NCBI RefSeq assembly: GCF_001556045.1
Contig: NZ_LSIC01000200.1
Span: 73,003-137,002 of the forward strand
Source: Bradyrhizobium sp. CCH5-F6
Lineage (GTDB): Bacteria; Pseudomonadota; Alphaproteobacteria; Rhizobiales; Xanthobacteraceae
DNA length: 64,000 nt
Direction: 5' to 3'
Shown in pieces: positions 26,255 through 35,898 of this stretch. Below the pieces are notes generated by a model. The model saw nothing but the letters and a program-made list of their open reading frames with translations. It was not told the DNA's origin and searched no databases. How positions within the stretch are numbered: the stretch's first letter is position 1; each line of letters begins with the position of its first letter. The position numbers were made by a program, and so were the translations under genes.

Positions 26255-26430
26255 GCGCGTCACGATTCGACACGCGCGAATAAATTGAAGGTTCAATTAA
26301 GAAGTGTCCCCCATTGTGTCGCAGTGCAGCGTGGGTCGCCAGGACGCGACGTGCGGCTGCCTGGGTGGCCGTAGCGATCGCCGGAGTTGTTCGGCCCCTC
26401 GAATTCAATGCATCTGGGTGGACAGTGGGA
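26255..26430. other. Intergenic region with a 16-bp palindrome
   Basis: AATTGAA-GG-TTCAATT (26283-26298) is a perfect inverted repeat about 130 bp upstream of the chemoreceptor gene. The region is less GC-rich than its surroundings. It could be an operator; nothing else is seen. Confidence 0.4.
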
Positions 26431-28440
26431 ATGCCGAAATTTCGTTTGCGGATCAGGGGACGCCTGTACGCAGGATTCATGGCCCTGGTGGCGGTCGGTC
26501 TGGTGATGGCAGTGGTGGCCGTCTGGAATTTGCGGGAGGTGCAGGATCAGGTCGCGAGACAATCAGCGCTCTCGGACAGCACGGCGCGGGTGCTGGAAAT
26601 ATCGGCCCATCTGCAGGCGATCCAGCGGGCCAATTTGCGCTACGTCTACGACGCCAACGAGTCTGCGATGAAAGAGGCGCAAGAGCGGGAAACTGCGGCG
26701 ACCGAGCTGTTGCGGGTCGGCGTGAAGGGATCGCTCTCCGAGGAGCGGCGAGCGCTCTACAACGGCCTCATCGACGACATCGCCAAAATGCGACGCCTGC
26801 GTGACAATCTCGGCGACGCCGTCAACGATACGAGAACGGGCAAGGCGACGCTGCTGCCGAGCGGCGAGGAGCTGGCCACCAAGACGAACAAGCTCGTCGA
26901 CGTGGCACGAGCCGCCGTCGATGAAGATACCGCGGCCCTCGTCGCCGATCTCGAATCGCGAATCCTGCTCGTGCGGATCGCAAACTGGCGTTTTCTGGCC
27001 CTTCGCGATGTGCAGGGTCCTGCGACCTTCAGGACGGGCGTCGACAGGGCATTACAACGGCTCGGGGCACTCGAAAAGAGCCCGCAGGCGGCGGTGTTGC
27101 GGGCCACGTTGGCGCCGGTGAAGACCTCGCTTGAAACCTACAAGACGGCGTTCGAGACGACCTCCGCAGCGATGCTTCAGGCGGACGAGATCTACAACAG
27201 GAATCTCGCGCCCCTGATCGTCGACAGCATCGGCAAGCTCAAGGTCGCGGAAACGACCCTGAAGAAGGACTACCAGGACTCGCGAAGCAATGCCGAAGCC
27301 GTGATCGCCGGCACGACCACCGTTCAGGAGATCGCCGGCGGGCTCGCCATTTTGTTCGGCGTCGTCGTCGCCTTCCTGATCGCCCGCAGCATCGTCGGTC
27401 CCCTGACCTCGATGACGGGTGCGATGGGGCGGCTTGCCGGCGGCAATCTCGATGTCGAGATTCCCGGCCGCGGCAGGGCCGACGAGATCGGCGACATGGC
27501 CAAGGCGATCCAGGTGTTCAAGGACAACATGATCGAGACCGAGCGCATGCGCGCCGAGCAGGCCGAGCTCGAGGCACGGCAGGCCGAGAACCGCAAGAAA
27601 GACATGGCCAGGCTCGCCGATCAGTTCGAGCAGGCGGTCGGAGAGATCGTCAACACGGTGTCGTCGGCCTCGAGCGAGCTCGAAGCCTCCGCAGGCACTT
27701 TGACCACGACCGCGGCGCGGGCCCAGGACCTCTCGACGGAGGTCGCCAGCGCGTCGCAGGAGGCCTCGGCCAATGTGCAGGCTGTCGCCTCTGCCACCGA
27801 GGAGCTCTCCTCGTCGGTATCCGAAATCGCCCGCCAGGTGCAGGAATCCGCCCGCATCGCCGCGGATGCCGTCGGTCAGGCGAGCAGGACCAACGCGCGC
27901 GTCGGCGCGCTCTCCAAGGCCGCCGCCCGGATCGGCGACGTGGTCGAGCTGATCAGCACCATCGCCGGCCAGACCAACCTTCTGGCGCTTAACGCCACCA
28001 TCGAGGCGGCCCGCGCCGGCGAAGCCGGCCGCGGCTTTGCGGTGGTCGCCTCGGAAGTGAAGGCGCTCGCCGAGCAGACTGCGAAGGCCACCGGCGAGAT
28101 CGCCCAACAGGTCTCCGGCATCCAGGCCGCGACGGAGGAGTCGGTCGGCTCGATCAGGGAGATCAGCAACACCATCGAGCGGCTGTCGGAGATTTCGTCG
28201 ACGGTCGCCGCCGCCGTGGAGGAGCAGGGCGCGGCGACGCAGGAGATCTCCCGCAACGTCCAGCAGGCGGCCCAGGGCACGCAGCTGGTGTCGTCGAACA
28301 TCGGCGACGTGCAGCGCGGTGCCTCCGAGACCGGCTCGGCCTCCTCGCAGGTGCTGTCGGCGGCGCGCTCGCTCTCGGCCGACAGCAACCGCCTCAAGCT
28401 CGAAGTGGCCAAGTTCCTGAACTCGGTCCACGCCGCCTGA
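26431..28440 (+). CDS. Methyl-accepting chemotaxis protein
   Basis: A 669-residue chemoreceptor. Membrane helix 1 (about residues 10-33) precedes a helical periplasmic sensor domain of about 270 residues; helix 2 ([14 protein letters not shown]) leads to a HAMP domain with [15 protein letters not shown], then a long signalling coiled coil with the tip motif [20 protein letters not shown]. The ligand is unknown. No chemotaxis kinase genes are nearby. The ATG at 26431 gives the normal short N-terminal tail. Confidence 0.95.
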   Translation: MPKFRLRIRGRLYAGFMALVAVGLVMAVVAVWNLREVQDQVARQSALSDSTARVLEISAHLQAIQRANLRYVYDANESAMKEAQERETAATELLRVGVKGSLSEERRALYNGLIDDIAKMRRLRDNLGDAVNDTRTGKATLLPSGEELATKTNKLVDVARAAVDEDTAALVADLESRILLVRIANWRFLALRDVQGPATFRTGVDRALQRLGALEKSPQAAVLRATLAPVKTSLETYKTAFETTSAAMLQADEIYNRNLAPLIVDSIGKLKVAETTLKKDYQDSRSNAEAVIAGTTTVQEIAGGLAILFGVVVAFLIARSIVGPLTSMTGAMGRLAGGNLDVEIPGRGRADEIGDMAKAIQVFKDNMIETERMRAEQAELEARQAENRKKDMARLADQFEQAVGEIVNTVSSASSELEASAGTLTTTAARAQDLSTEVASASQEASANVQAVASATEELSSSVSEIARQVQESARIAADAVGQASRTNARVGALSKAAARIGDVVELISTIAGQTNLLALNATIEAARAGEAGRGFAVVASEVKALAEQTAKATGEIAQQVSGIQAATEESVGSIREISNTIERLSEISSTVAAAVEEQGAATQEISRNVQQAAQGTQLVSSNIGDVQRGASETGSASSQVLSAARSLSADSNRLKLEVAKFLNSVHAA

Positions 28441-28456
28441 AGTCTCGAACGCGACA

Positions 28457-28478
28457 GGCCACGCGCTTGCGCGTGGCC
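28457..28478. terminator. Hairpin between convergent genes
   Basis: GGCCACGCG and CGCGTGGCC form a perfect 9-bp stem with a CTTG loop, between the chemoreceptor and the convergent GST. No T run follows on either strand, so termination is uncertain. Confidence 0.45.
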
Positions 28479-28491
28479 CCGAAGGGCGCGA

Positions 28492-29172
28492 TCAGGCGAC
28501 CTTGGTCGTCATGTGCTTGAACATGTTGCTGCGCGCCTCGTCGTCCATCTCGGCCTTGAAGGTGAACTTGTCCTTGAGCGCGATGGCGCGCGCGGCGGCC
28601 GGGCGCGCCGAGATCTCGTCGACCAGCCGCTTCACGTTCGGGTATCGCGCAAAGGCGTCGTCGCCGAGCTTGAACGGCACCATGCGCGCCCAGCCCCACA
28701 ACGCCATGTCCACGATCGAATAATCGTCGCCGACCATGTAGCGGCGGCCTTTGAGGTGGTCGTCGAGAATCTTGTAGTGGCGATCGGTCTCGTACTGGTA
28801 GCGGTTATGGGCGTAGTCGTGGTTCTGGTCCTTCGGCGCGAAGTGCTTGAAGTGCACGGCCTGGCCCGAATAGGGGCCGACGCCGGTCGCGACGAACATC
28901 AGCCAGGACAGCAGCTCGGCGCGGTTCGAGGGCAGGAATTTGCCGGTCTTCTCGGCGAGATAGAGCAGGATCGCATTCGAGTCGAACACGATGGTGCCGT
29001 TGTCGTCGATGGCCGGCACCTTGCCGTTCGGATTGATCTTCAGAAATTCCGGCGTGAACTGCTCACCCTTGCGGGTGTCGATCTTTACCGGCTCGAAGGC
29101 CAGTCCGGACTCCTCCAGAAACAGTGCAACCTTGGTCGGGTTCGGCGATCCGTTGAAATAGAATTTGAGCAT
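28492..29172 (-). CDS. Glutathione S-transferase, Nu/theta-like
   Basis: A 226-residue GST whose N-terminus LKFYFNGSPNPTKVALFLEE and NGKVPAIDD and FDSNAILLYLAE segments match the Nu class (YfcG/YghU type), which has disulfide-bond reductase activity towards glutathione-linked substrates. GGGAGA precedes the ATG at 29172. It is not in an obvious operon. Confidence 0.87.
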   Translation of the reverse strand: MLKFYFNGSPNPTKVALFLEESGLAFEPVKIDTRKGEQFTPEFLKINPNGKVPAIDDNGTIVFDSNAILLYLAEKTGKFLPSNRAELLSWLMFVATGVGPYSGQAVHFKHFAPKDQNHDYAHNRYQYETDRHYKILDDHLKGRRYMVGDDYSIVDMALWGWARMVPFKLGDDAFARYPNVKRLVDEISARPAAARAIALKDKFTFKAEMDDEARSNMFKHMTTKVA

Positions 29173-29298
29173 CGAGCGTCTCCCAGGTGTCTGTTGTGCG
29201 CGTGGACGCGGCGTGGTTCGGCGGCCCCTGTCTTGCCTGAATCCGTTGCGGGAGAGCAACCGGCGAGTTTGCCGGGCGGTATCTGCGCGGCACGCAGG

Positions 29299-29625
29299 TC
29301 AGGCGGCGTAACAAAGGCCGATGGCCGCCGTAATGACCATGGCCGCACCCGCCGCCTCCAGCCGAAGCCCGAGCCGCGCGGCCAGATGCATGTCGGAGGC
29401 CCGCGCCGCGCGCTCCGGTCCGCGGGCATAGCCGTGAACGATGACGTCGTGGTTGAAATTGTCGTGCGCCTCGTTGCTGCTGGCGAGACCGACGCAGATC
29501 ACGAGCACGCCGAACAGAGCCAGGCCGAAAAATCCCAACAGTGCGATCAGGAACATCGGAAACATGCCGACCAGGAAGATCGGCAGCAGCGGCACCAGCA
29601 GCAATGTCTCGGACTGTCGTCGCAT
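29299..29625 (-). CDS. Small membrane protein of unknown function
   Basis: A 108-residue protein with two strongly hydrophobic N-terminal helices (residues about 8-22 and 24-47), a polar middle with Asn and His, and a third hydrophobic segment at the C-terminus. It looks like an inner-membrane protein. I do not recognise a family. It is separated from the GST by 126 nt and is flanked by a family A repeat. Confidence 0.6.
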   Translation of the reverse strand: MRRQSETLLLVPLLPIFLVGMFPMFLIALLGFFGLALFGVLVICVGLASSNEAHDNFNHDVIVHGYARGPERAARASDMHLAARLGLRLEAAGAAMVITAAIGLCYAA

Positions 29626-29697
29626 GGGAGCCGGCCCGGTCGGTGCGGGACTGATCGGGCGAGTCTAGTCCTGACGGAGGCGGCTTTCAACCGTGCC

Positions 29698-29797
29698 GTC
29701 ATTCCGGGGGCGCGGCTGGCGCGAGCGAGGAATCCAATGGCACGTGCGACGTCGTTCGATGGATTCCGGGTTCTCGCTTTGCGAGCCCCGAAATGAC
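29698..29797. repeat. Family A palindromic repeat, copy 3
   Basis: Begins GTCATTCCGG, ends CCCGAAATGAC; one base in the right arm differs from the consensus. It separates the small membrane protein gene and the end of ccrM. Confidence 0.85.
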
Positions 29798-29811
29798 GAT
29801 CGAGCGGGGAC

Positions 29812-30961
<1,150 letters not shown>

Positions 30962-31356
30962 AGGCGACGCTGTCGGCGACGCGGGACCAAACAACCGACT
31001 GGCCGTTACATTGAAGGGGCAAAGTAAAAATCGACTTAACCCGCTGCTTTTGTGAGCAGGCCTTGCGTCGTCGTTCGCGCGCGCGTCGCTGCGCGCATTC
31101 GCCGTATTTTACAGTGCATTTCGCCCTTGCTTGCGCTGCGGCAGCAATCATGGCCGCATCAAGGCTGCAAATTTCTCTCGGAAAAAACTGCTCGCCCCTC
31201 GGAAAAAATTGCTGGCATCGACATGCTGTCGCACTAGGCAATTTTTGCCGGCCACGATATTGATGAAATCAACGGAAATTTTACGTGTGTGGCGCGTTGA
31301 GCTTTCGCGCTCCTGCGCCCTCGAAACTGAATCAGGACCCCCAAGGGAAAGCCGCC
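30962..31356. other. Intergenic region of about 395 bp with a tandem repeat
   Basis: A 16-bp unit CTCGGAAAAAACTGCT (31177-31192) is repeated with one change at 31198-31213, period 21. The right part is A/T-rich. The promoters of ccrM (left) and the zinc peptidase (right) must lie here. A minus-strand frame across it is not convincing as a gene. Confidence 0.5.
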
Positions 31357-32298
31357 ATGCGTTACGATGACTTCCGCCGCAGCGACGACATCGAGGATCG
31401 TCGCGACGAAGGTGGCGGCTTTGGCGGCGGCGGCGGAGGCGGGTTCGGCCTGCCGATGGGCGGCGGCGGGCTCGGCATCGGCACCATCATCATCCTCGGC
31501 CTGGTCGGCTACGCCTTCGGCATCGACCCCCGCATCCTGATCGGCGGTGCCGAGATCCTCACCGGCGGCGGCCAGGCGCCGACTTATCAGACCGATCGCC
31601 AGGCGTCCTCCGGCAAGCGCGGCGCGCCGACCGACGAGATGGGCAGCATGATCTCCGGCATCCTCGGCGAGCTCGACGATCGCTGGACCGAAATCTTCCA
31701 GGCCAGCGGCCAGTCCTATACCGGTCCGAAGATCGTGCTGTTCCGCAACGCCACCAACGGCGGCCGCTGCGGCATGGCGCAGTCGGCGATGGGGCCGTTC
31801 TATTGTCCGCCGGATCGCACGATCTTCCTCGACACTTCGTTCTTCCGCGAGGTCGAGACGCGCTTTCGGGGCTGCTCCGGCAAGTCGGCGTGCAATTTCA
31901 CCACCGCCTACATCATCGCGCACGAGGTCGGCCATCACATCCAGAACCTGCTCGGCATCATTCCGCGCGTGACGCGGCTCCAGCAGCAGGTCGGCTCGAA
32001 GGCCGAGGCGAATGCGCTCCAGGTGAAGGTGGAGTTGCAGGCCGACTGCCTGTCCGGCGTCTGGGTCAACCGCGAGGCGAAGAAGCGTCCGAACTTCCTG
32101 GAGCCCGGCGACATCGAGGCCGCGCTGACCACGGCGAGCGCGATCGGCGACGATACGCTGCAGCGCCAGTCGACGGGCCGCGTCGTGCCGGATTCCTTCA
32201 CCCACGGCTCGGCGGCGCAACGCAAGCAATGGTTCATGACCGGCTACCAGCAGGGCACGGTGCAGGCGTGCAACACGTTCGGCGCCGGGGCGTTGTAA
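31357..32298 (+). CDS. YpfJ-type neutral zinc metallopeptidase
   Basis: A 313-residue membrane-anchored protein. After a charged N-terminus and a Gly-rich stretch comes one membrane helix (GIGTIIILGLVGYAFGI). The zinc site is HEVGH (His189, Glu190, His193). Cys pairs in CGMAQ, CPPD and CSGKSACNF are family features and could form disulfides outside the membrane. Function is unknown in this family. The start follows from the MRYDDFRRSDD N-terminus. Confidence 0.9.
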   Translation: MRYDDFRRSDDIEDRRDEGGGFGGGGGGGFGLPMGGGGLGIGTIIILGLVGYAFGIDPRILIGGAEILTGGGQAPTYQTDRQASSGKRGAPTDEMGSMISGILGELDDRWTEIFQASGQSYTGPKIVLFRNATNGGRCGMAQSAMGPFYCPPDRTIFLDTSFFREVETRFRGCSGKSACNFTTAYIIAHEVGHHIQNLLGIIPRVTRLQQQVGSKAEANALQVKVELQADCLSGVWVNREAKKRPNFLEPGDIEAALTTASAIGDDTLQRQSTGRVVPDSFTHGSAAQRKQWFMTGYQQGTVQACNTFGAGAL

Positions 32299-32372
32299 CG
32301 GAGGTTTTGTGCGCCGGACGCCGCGTGAACTATGATGCGCGATTGCGCATCTGGGAATCCAGGAGTGAAGTT

Positions 32373-32936
32373 GTGGCCTCCATCGACGAGACGAAGCAGT
32401 TCATCCCGCTCAACATCGCGGTGCTCACCGTGTCGGACACGCGCGTGCTGGCCGACGACAAGTCCGGCCAGACGCTGGCCGATCGTCTCACCGCCGCCGG
32501 CCATCGTCTCGCCGCGCGCGAGATCGTCACCGACGACGTCGAGGCGATCCGCGCCGTGATCCGCCGCTGGATCGCGGATAGCGGCGTCGATGTCGTCATC
32601 ACCACCGGAGGCACCGGTTTCACCGGCCGCGACGTGACGCCGGAGGCGATCGAGCCCCTGTTCGAGAAGCGCATGGACGGCTTCTCGATCGCGTTCCACA
32701 TGCTGAGCCACGCCAAGATCGGCGCATCGACGATCCAGAGCCGCGCCACCGCCGGCGTCGCGGGCGCCACCTACATCTTCTGCCTGCCGGGTTCGCCCGG
32801 CGCCTGCCGCGACGGCTGGGACGGCATCCTTGCGGCTCAGCTCGACTATCGCACGCGTCCCTGCAATTTCGTCGAGATCATGCCGCGCCTGGACGAGCAT
32901 TTGCGGCGGCCGAAGGCGCAGGGCGCGACGGTGTAA
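32373..32936 (+). CDS. moaB: Molybdopterin adenylyltransferase family protein MoaB
   Basis: A 187-residue MogA/MoaB protein that adenylates molybdopterin for Mo insertion. The motif TTGGTGFTGRDVTPEA is diagnostic. The start is GTG at 32373, chosen because AGGAG lies 7 nt upstream and MASIDE begins the conserved region. It is 74 nt after the peptidase gene on the same strand. Confidence 0.93.
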   Translation: MASIDETKQFIPLNIAVLTVSDTRVLADDKSGQTLADRLTAAGHRLAAREIVTDDVEAIRAVIRRWIADSGVDVVITTGGTGFTGRDVTPEAIEPLFEKRMDGFSIAFHMLSHAKIGASTIQSRATAGVAGATYIFCLPGSPGACRDGWDGILAAQLDYRTRPCNFVEIMPRLDEHLRRPKAQGATV

Positions 32937-32984
32937 GGCGCGTTGTGCGGATGATGTCCAGTTGATCGAGGCACGGACTTCTTC

Positions 32985-33076
32985 CCTTCTCCCCTTGTGG
33001 GAGAAGGTGGCGCGAAGCGCCGGATGAGGGGTGCTATCCACATGCACTGACGCTCGCGGAGGCATACCCCTCACCC
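32985..33076. repeat. Family C palindromic repeat, copy 2
   Basis: Shares the CCTTCTCCCCTTGTGGGAG and GGCGCGAAGCGCC blocks with the copy at 18908 and ends in CCCCTCACCC. The central part differs from copy 1. It separates moaB from the convergent MarR-GNAT gene. Confidence 0.8.
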
Positions 33077-33153
33077 AAGCGAATCTGTGTCAGCCAACGG
33101 CGACGCCCATCAATGCGCACCTCGCCACGATGCGCATTTCGCCGGCAGCAAGC

Positions 33154-34113
33154 TCAGAGATCCCGTTCCCAGGTCTCGCCGACAAGATCCTGCCCGAAGC
33201 TGCGATGTGGCTCGGTGGCGACGAGCCTGAAACCGGCACTTTGATAGATGCCGCGCGCGGCCACCAGAATGCTCTGCGTCCACAGCGTCATCTTGCCGTA
33301 GCCCCGCTCGCGTGCGCCCTGAATGCATTGCTCGACCAGCGCGCGCCCGACACCGAGCCCCCGTGCTTTCTTCTCCACCAGCAACAGGCGCAGCTTCGCG
33401 ATCTCGTCCGTGGCCTTGACCAGAAAGATCGAGCCGACCGGCTCGCCGCCCGCCTCCGCGATCCAGCAGTGCTCGCGCGTGGCGTCGTAGTTCTTGATGA
33501 ACTGCGCGCAGATCTCGGCGACCAGCGCCTCGTAGCTGATGTCCCAGTCGTACTCCGCGGCATAGGCCATGGCCTGCCGGGAGATGACCCAACCCATGTC
33601 ACCGACGCGATGGCTGCGCAGGATGAAAGCCGCGGGCTGGCTTCGACGTTGCTCCAGCATGGACTCGATGGTTGCCATGGCCTCCGTCAGCCGCGTCACG
33701 TCGCTGGCCGAAAGCCGAGCCAGCATGGCGGCGACCTCGTTCTGCGAGTTCAGGTTCAGCTTGGCGAAGGCCTGGCGGCCCTTGGTGGTGAGGCTGAGCT
33801 GGTATTGCCTGCGATCTGCGGGCAGGGGCCTTCGCGTGATCAGCCCCTTTTCATCGAAGCTCTGGACGATGCGGCTGAGATAGCCGGGGTCCAGACCCAG
33901 CTCGGCTCCGATCTCTTTTGCCGCGAGGTCGTCGCGATGCGCCAGTTCGTAGAGCACCCGGGCTTCGCTGAGCGAAAACGGGCTCTTTCCAAGGTGCTGG
34001 TCGAGTACACCGAGCTTGCGGGTATAGAAACGGTTGAAGGCGCGGACGGCTGCGATCTGGTCGTCGGCGACCTGTCCGGCCGCCGGGCTCGATGTCGAAG
34101 ATTGGGAAGGCAT
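33154..34113 (-). CDS. MarR-GNAT fusion regulator/acetyltransferase
   Basis: A 319-residue two-domain protein. Residues about 20-150 are a MarR winged helix (AKEIGAELGLDPGYLSRIVQ and wing PADRRQYQLSLT). Residues about 165-315 are a GNAT acetyltransferase (LLVEKKARGLGVGRALVEQ, the acetyl-CoA loop). Such fusions are known, but the acetylated substrate and the effector are mostly unknown. A large dyad lies 15 bp upstream of its start and fits autoregulation. Confidence 0.92.
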   Translation of the reverse strand: MPSQSSTSSPAAGQVADDQIAAVRAFNRFYTRKLGVLDQHLGKSPFSLSEARVLYELAHRDDLAAKEIGAELGLDPGYLSRIVQSFDEKGLITRRPLPADRRQYQLSLTTKGRQAFAKLNLNSQNEVAAMLARLSASDVTRLTEAMATIESMLEQRRSQPAAFILRSHRVGDMGWVISRQAMAYAAEYDWDISYEALVAEICAQFIKNYDATREHCWIAEAGGEPVGSIFLVKATDEIAKLRLLLVEKKARGLGVGRALVEQCIQGARERGYGKMTLWTQSILVAARGIYQSAGFRLVATEPHRSFGQDLVGETWERDL

Positions 34114-34128
34114 GGGTCACCTCAATAA

Positions 34129-34162
34129 TTGCCATTGTCAATTAATTGATTGACTTTGGCAA
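34129..34162. promoter_or_regulatory. Operator-like nested dyad upstream of MarR-GNAT
   Basis: TTGCCA-N2-GTCAAT-N6-ATTGAC-N2-TGGCAA: both arm pairs are perfect inverted repeats with the same centre (34145.5). A separate 12-bp palindrome TCAATTAATTGA (34138-34149) overlaps it. MarR proteins bind such TTG/CAA-rich dyads. Confidence 0.7.
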
Positions 34163-34175
34163 GTATCGGGTCGCT

Positions 34176-34736
34176 TCAACCGACCATGACGATCCGGCTG
34201 CGGAGCATGGTCCGGGAGGACCGGCCGAGCCGCCTGAGCAGCCGCGCCTCGGCATGGCGGGCTTGGGTCGGGTAATAGTGATCACGCGCGATCAGGAGCC
34301 CCTGATCGCCGAAAGGACCGACGAGCCTGCGCGCCACGGCCCGGAGAACATCGCGCAACGAGGTATTGGCGTAAGGTGAACGCGCGTAGCGGAACACTGC
34401 TGCTCGATCCCGGCCGCTGGTCGCGACGGCCTGGATGAACTGGGTGGTTTCCTCGATCCAGCCGGTCTCCAGCACGGCGCCGGCGGGCAGGAACATCAAC
34501 CATGGCGACCGGGCCTGGAGCGCGCCGGCGGCGAGCGCAGCGCCTTGCGAGGGGCCCTCGAACCCGATGAAACGGCAGCCTGCGACGTCGGCAACCCGCT
34601 CGATGACCCCATTGCGGGTGCCGTCGACCAGAAGGACCTCCCGGATGACGCCTGCAGCAGCGCCGGGGACCAGCGCGGCCAGGGTTGCGACGGCCGTCTG
34701 CTCGACACCTTCGGTCGCAATGATGACGCTCAGCAT
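34176..34736 (-). CDS. Small family 2 glycosyltransferase-like protein
   Basis: A 186-residue protein with a GT-A fold beginning MLSVIIATEG, then EVLLVDGTRNGVIE and GPSQGAALAAGA, then PWLMFLPAGAVLE in the place of the DxD strand. It lacks a clear DxD metal motif and a membrane helix. It is shorter than typical GT2 enzymes. The donor and acceptor are unknown. Confidence 0.7.
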   Translation of the reverse strand: MLSVIIATEGVEQTAVATLAALVPGAAAGVIREVLLVDGTRNGVIERVADVAGCRFIGFEGPSQGAALAAGALQARSPWLMFLPAGAVLETGWIEETTQFIQAVATSGRDRAAVFRYARSPYANTSLRDVLRAVARRLVGPFGDQGLLIARDHYYPTQARHAEARLLRRLGRSSRTMLRSRIVMVG

Positions 34737-34954
34737 GATTGAGGCTTCGGTGTCTGCACTTCGGGAGAAGCGTAGCGTGATATGATGTTGTCATAAACCC
34801 GTAGCGTTGCCGAGCGCAACTTTCCGGCGGTGCTACGGCGTGCGATGGTAAACCGCAGCCAGTCTTCGCAGCCAAATGTGTCATGCGCGGGCTGGTAATA
34901 TTGCCGAATGTTTCGGCACACGCCCATCCTGACGGTATTAATCCGAAGCTTCAT
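34730..34954 (-). CDS. Possible small ORF overlapping the glycosyltransferase start
   Basis: A 74-residue frame whose stop overlaps the start of the glycosyltransferase as ATGCTGA, the kind of join seen in translationally coupled pairs. It begins MKLRINTVRMGVCRNIRQYY and ends with a Lys/Pro-rich tail. About 60 percent of its third codon positions are G or C, less than in its neighbours, so it may be chance. Nothing else is seen in the 34737-35058 gap. Confidence 0.25.
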   Translation of the reverse strand: MKLRINTVRMGVCRNIRQYYQPAHDTFGCEDWLRFTIARRSTAGKLRSATLRVYDNIISRYASPEVQTPKPQSC

Positions 34955-35058
34955 GGCGTCATTTCGCTGCGCGCCGTCGGTGGTCCTCTCAGAGGGAGAT
35001 GCAGCTTGCAGGCAGGTGGAAAGAAGATGTGTGATCTTGGTGCCAGGGGAGGCCTCAC

Positions 35059-35898
35059 ATGAACGCCGACCAACTGCCCGTTGGCACGGCGTCGACGTCG
35101 CCGAAGCAGGAGGCTGTACCGACCTTGCGGATCCGGGCGCTGATGCTGGGCGACCGCATCAATGCGTCCGGCCTGGAGATCGGCACGCTGGTGTCCTCGA
35201 CGCCGGCCGCCTTCCGCGTCCATGCCGGTCTTGCCGTGATCTTCCGCTACGGCGTCGTCGTGCTGATCGGGCTGCTACCGTCCGAGGAGAAGGTCCTGAT
35301 CGACACCTTGAAGTCGCGCGTGACCGGAGAGTTCAGCCCGTACGAGGAGGAGATTGCGCAGGCGCAGCTGTGCAACGATGAAGCGGCAGAGGCGATCCAG
35401 CCGGGCGGACTGATTTGTCTCGCCAAATTCTCCGACGACCGGCTGCTGCTGGTCGCGGATGCGCTCGCCAAGAGCACGTCGCTGGCGCGCGACGAGCGCC
35501 GCGTCGCCGCGGTCTTCGACGTGATCGAGCCGTTTGCACGGGAGCTCGCCGAGCAGGGCCGCACACCGCCTGGCCGCAAGGGCATCCTGCAACTGATCGG
35601 AAGCGCGCTGCTGGTGCAGCAGCGCGTCGCCGGCCGCGTCGCCGTGGCCGAGAAACCCGACGTGCTCTGGGAAAAGCCCGAGCTCGACCGGCTCTATTCA
35701 CGGCTCGAGGACGAGTACGAATTGAAGGAGCGCCTCGACACGCTCGAGCGCAAGCTCACGGCCATCTCGGAGACCGCCAACGCGCTCACCGACATCATCG
35801 ACACCCGGCGCTCGCTCCGCCTCGAGATCGCGGTTGTGGTGCTGATCGTGATCGAGGTCGCGATCAGCTGCTTCCAGATCCTGACCGGCACTCACTGA
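35059..35898 (+). CDS. RMD1/DUF155 family membrane protein
   Basis: A 279-residue protein. The central FRYGVVVLIGL and FDVIEPFARELAEQGRTP segments and a C-terminal membrane helix (IAVVVLIVIEVAISCFQIL) match the RMD1/SIF2 family, which in fungi and animals is mitochondrial (meiotic division and mitochondrial translation). Bacterial members are uncharacterised. GGAGG precedes the ATG. Its stop overlaps the end of the PPDK-like gene by 7 nt, convergently. Confidence 0.82.
   Translation: MNADQLPVGTASTSPKQEAVPTLRIRALMLGDRINASGLEIGTLVSSTPAAFRVHAGLAVIFRYGVVVLIGLLPSEEKVLIDTLKSRVTGEFSPYEEEIAQAQLCNDEAAEAIQPGGLICLAKFSDDRLLLVADALAKSTSLARDERRVAAVFDVIEPFARELAEQGRTPPGRKGILQLIGSALLVQQRVAGRVAVAEKPDVLWEKPELDRLYSRLEDEYELKERLDTLERKLTAISETANALTDIIDTRRSLRLEIAVVVLIVIEVAISCFQILTGTH

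Noticed and set aside
26283..26298. AATTGAA-GG-TTCAATT as an FNR or FixK site
   Set aside because: The TTGA..TCAA distance is 2 bp too short for the 14-bp FNR-type box, so it is listed only as a palindrome.
34865..34954. CRNIR at the start of a small frame as a DUF2277 protein
   Set aside because: Only about five residues match; the rest of the frame does not follow the family.
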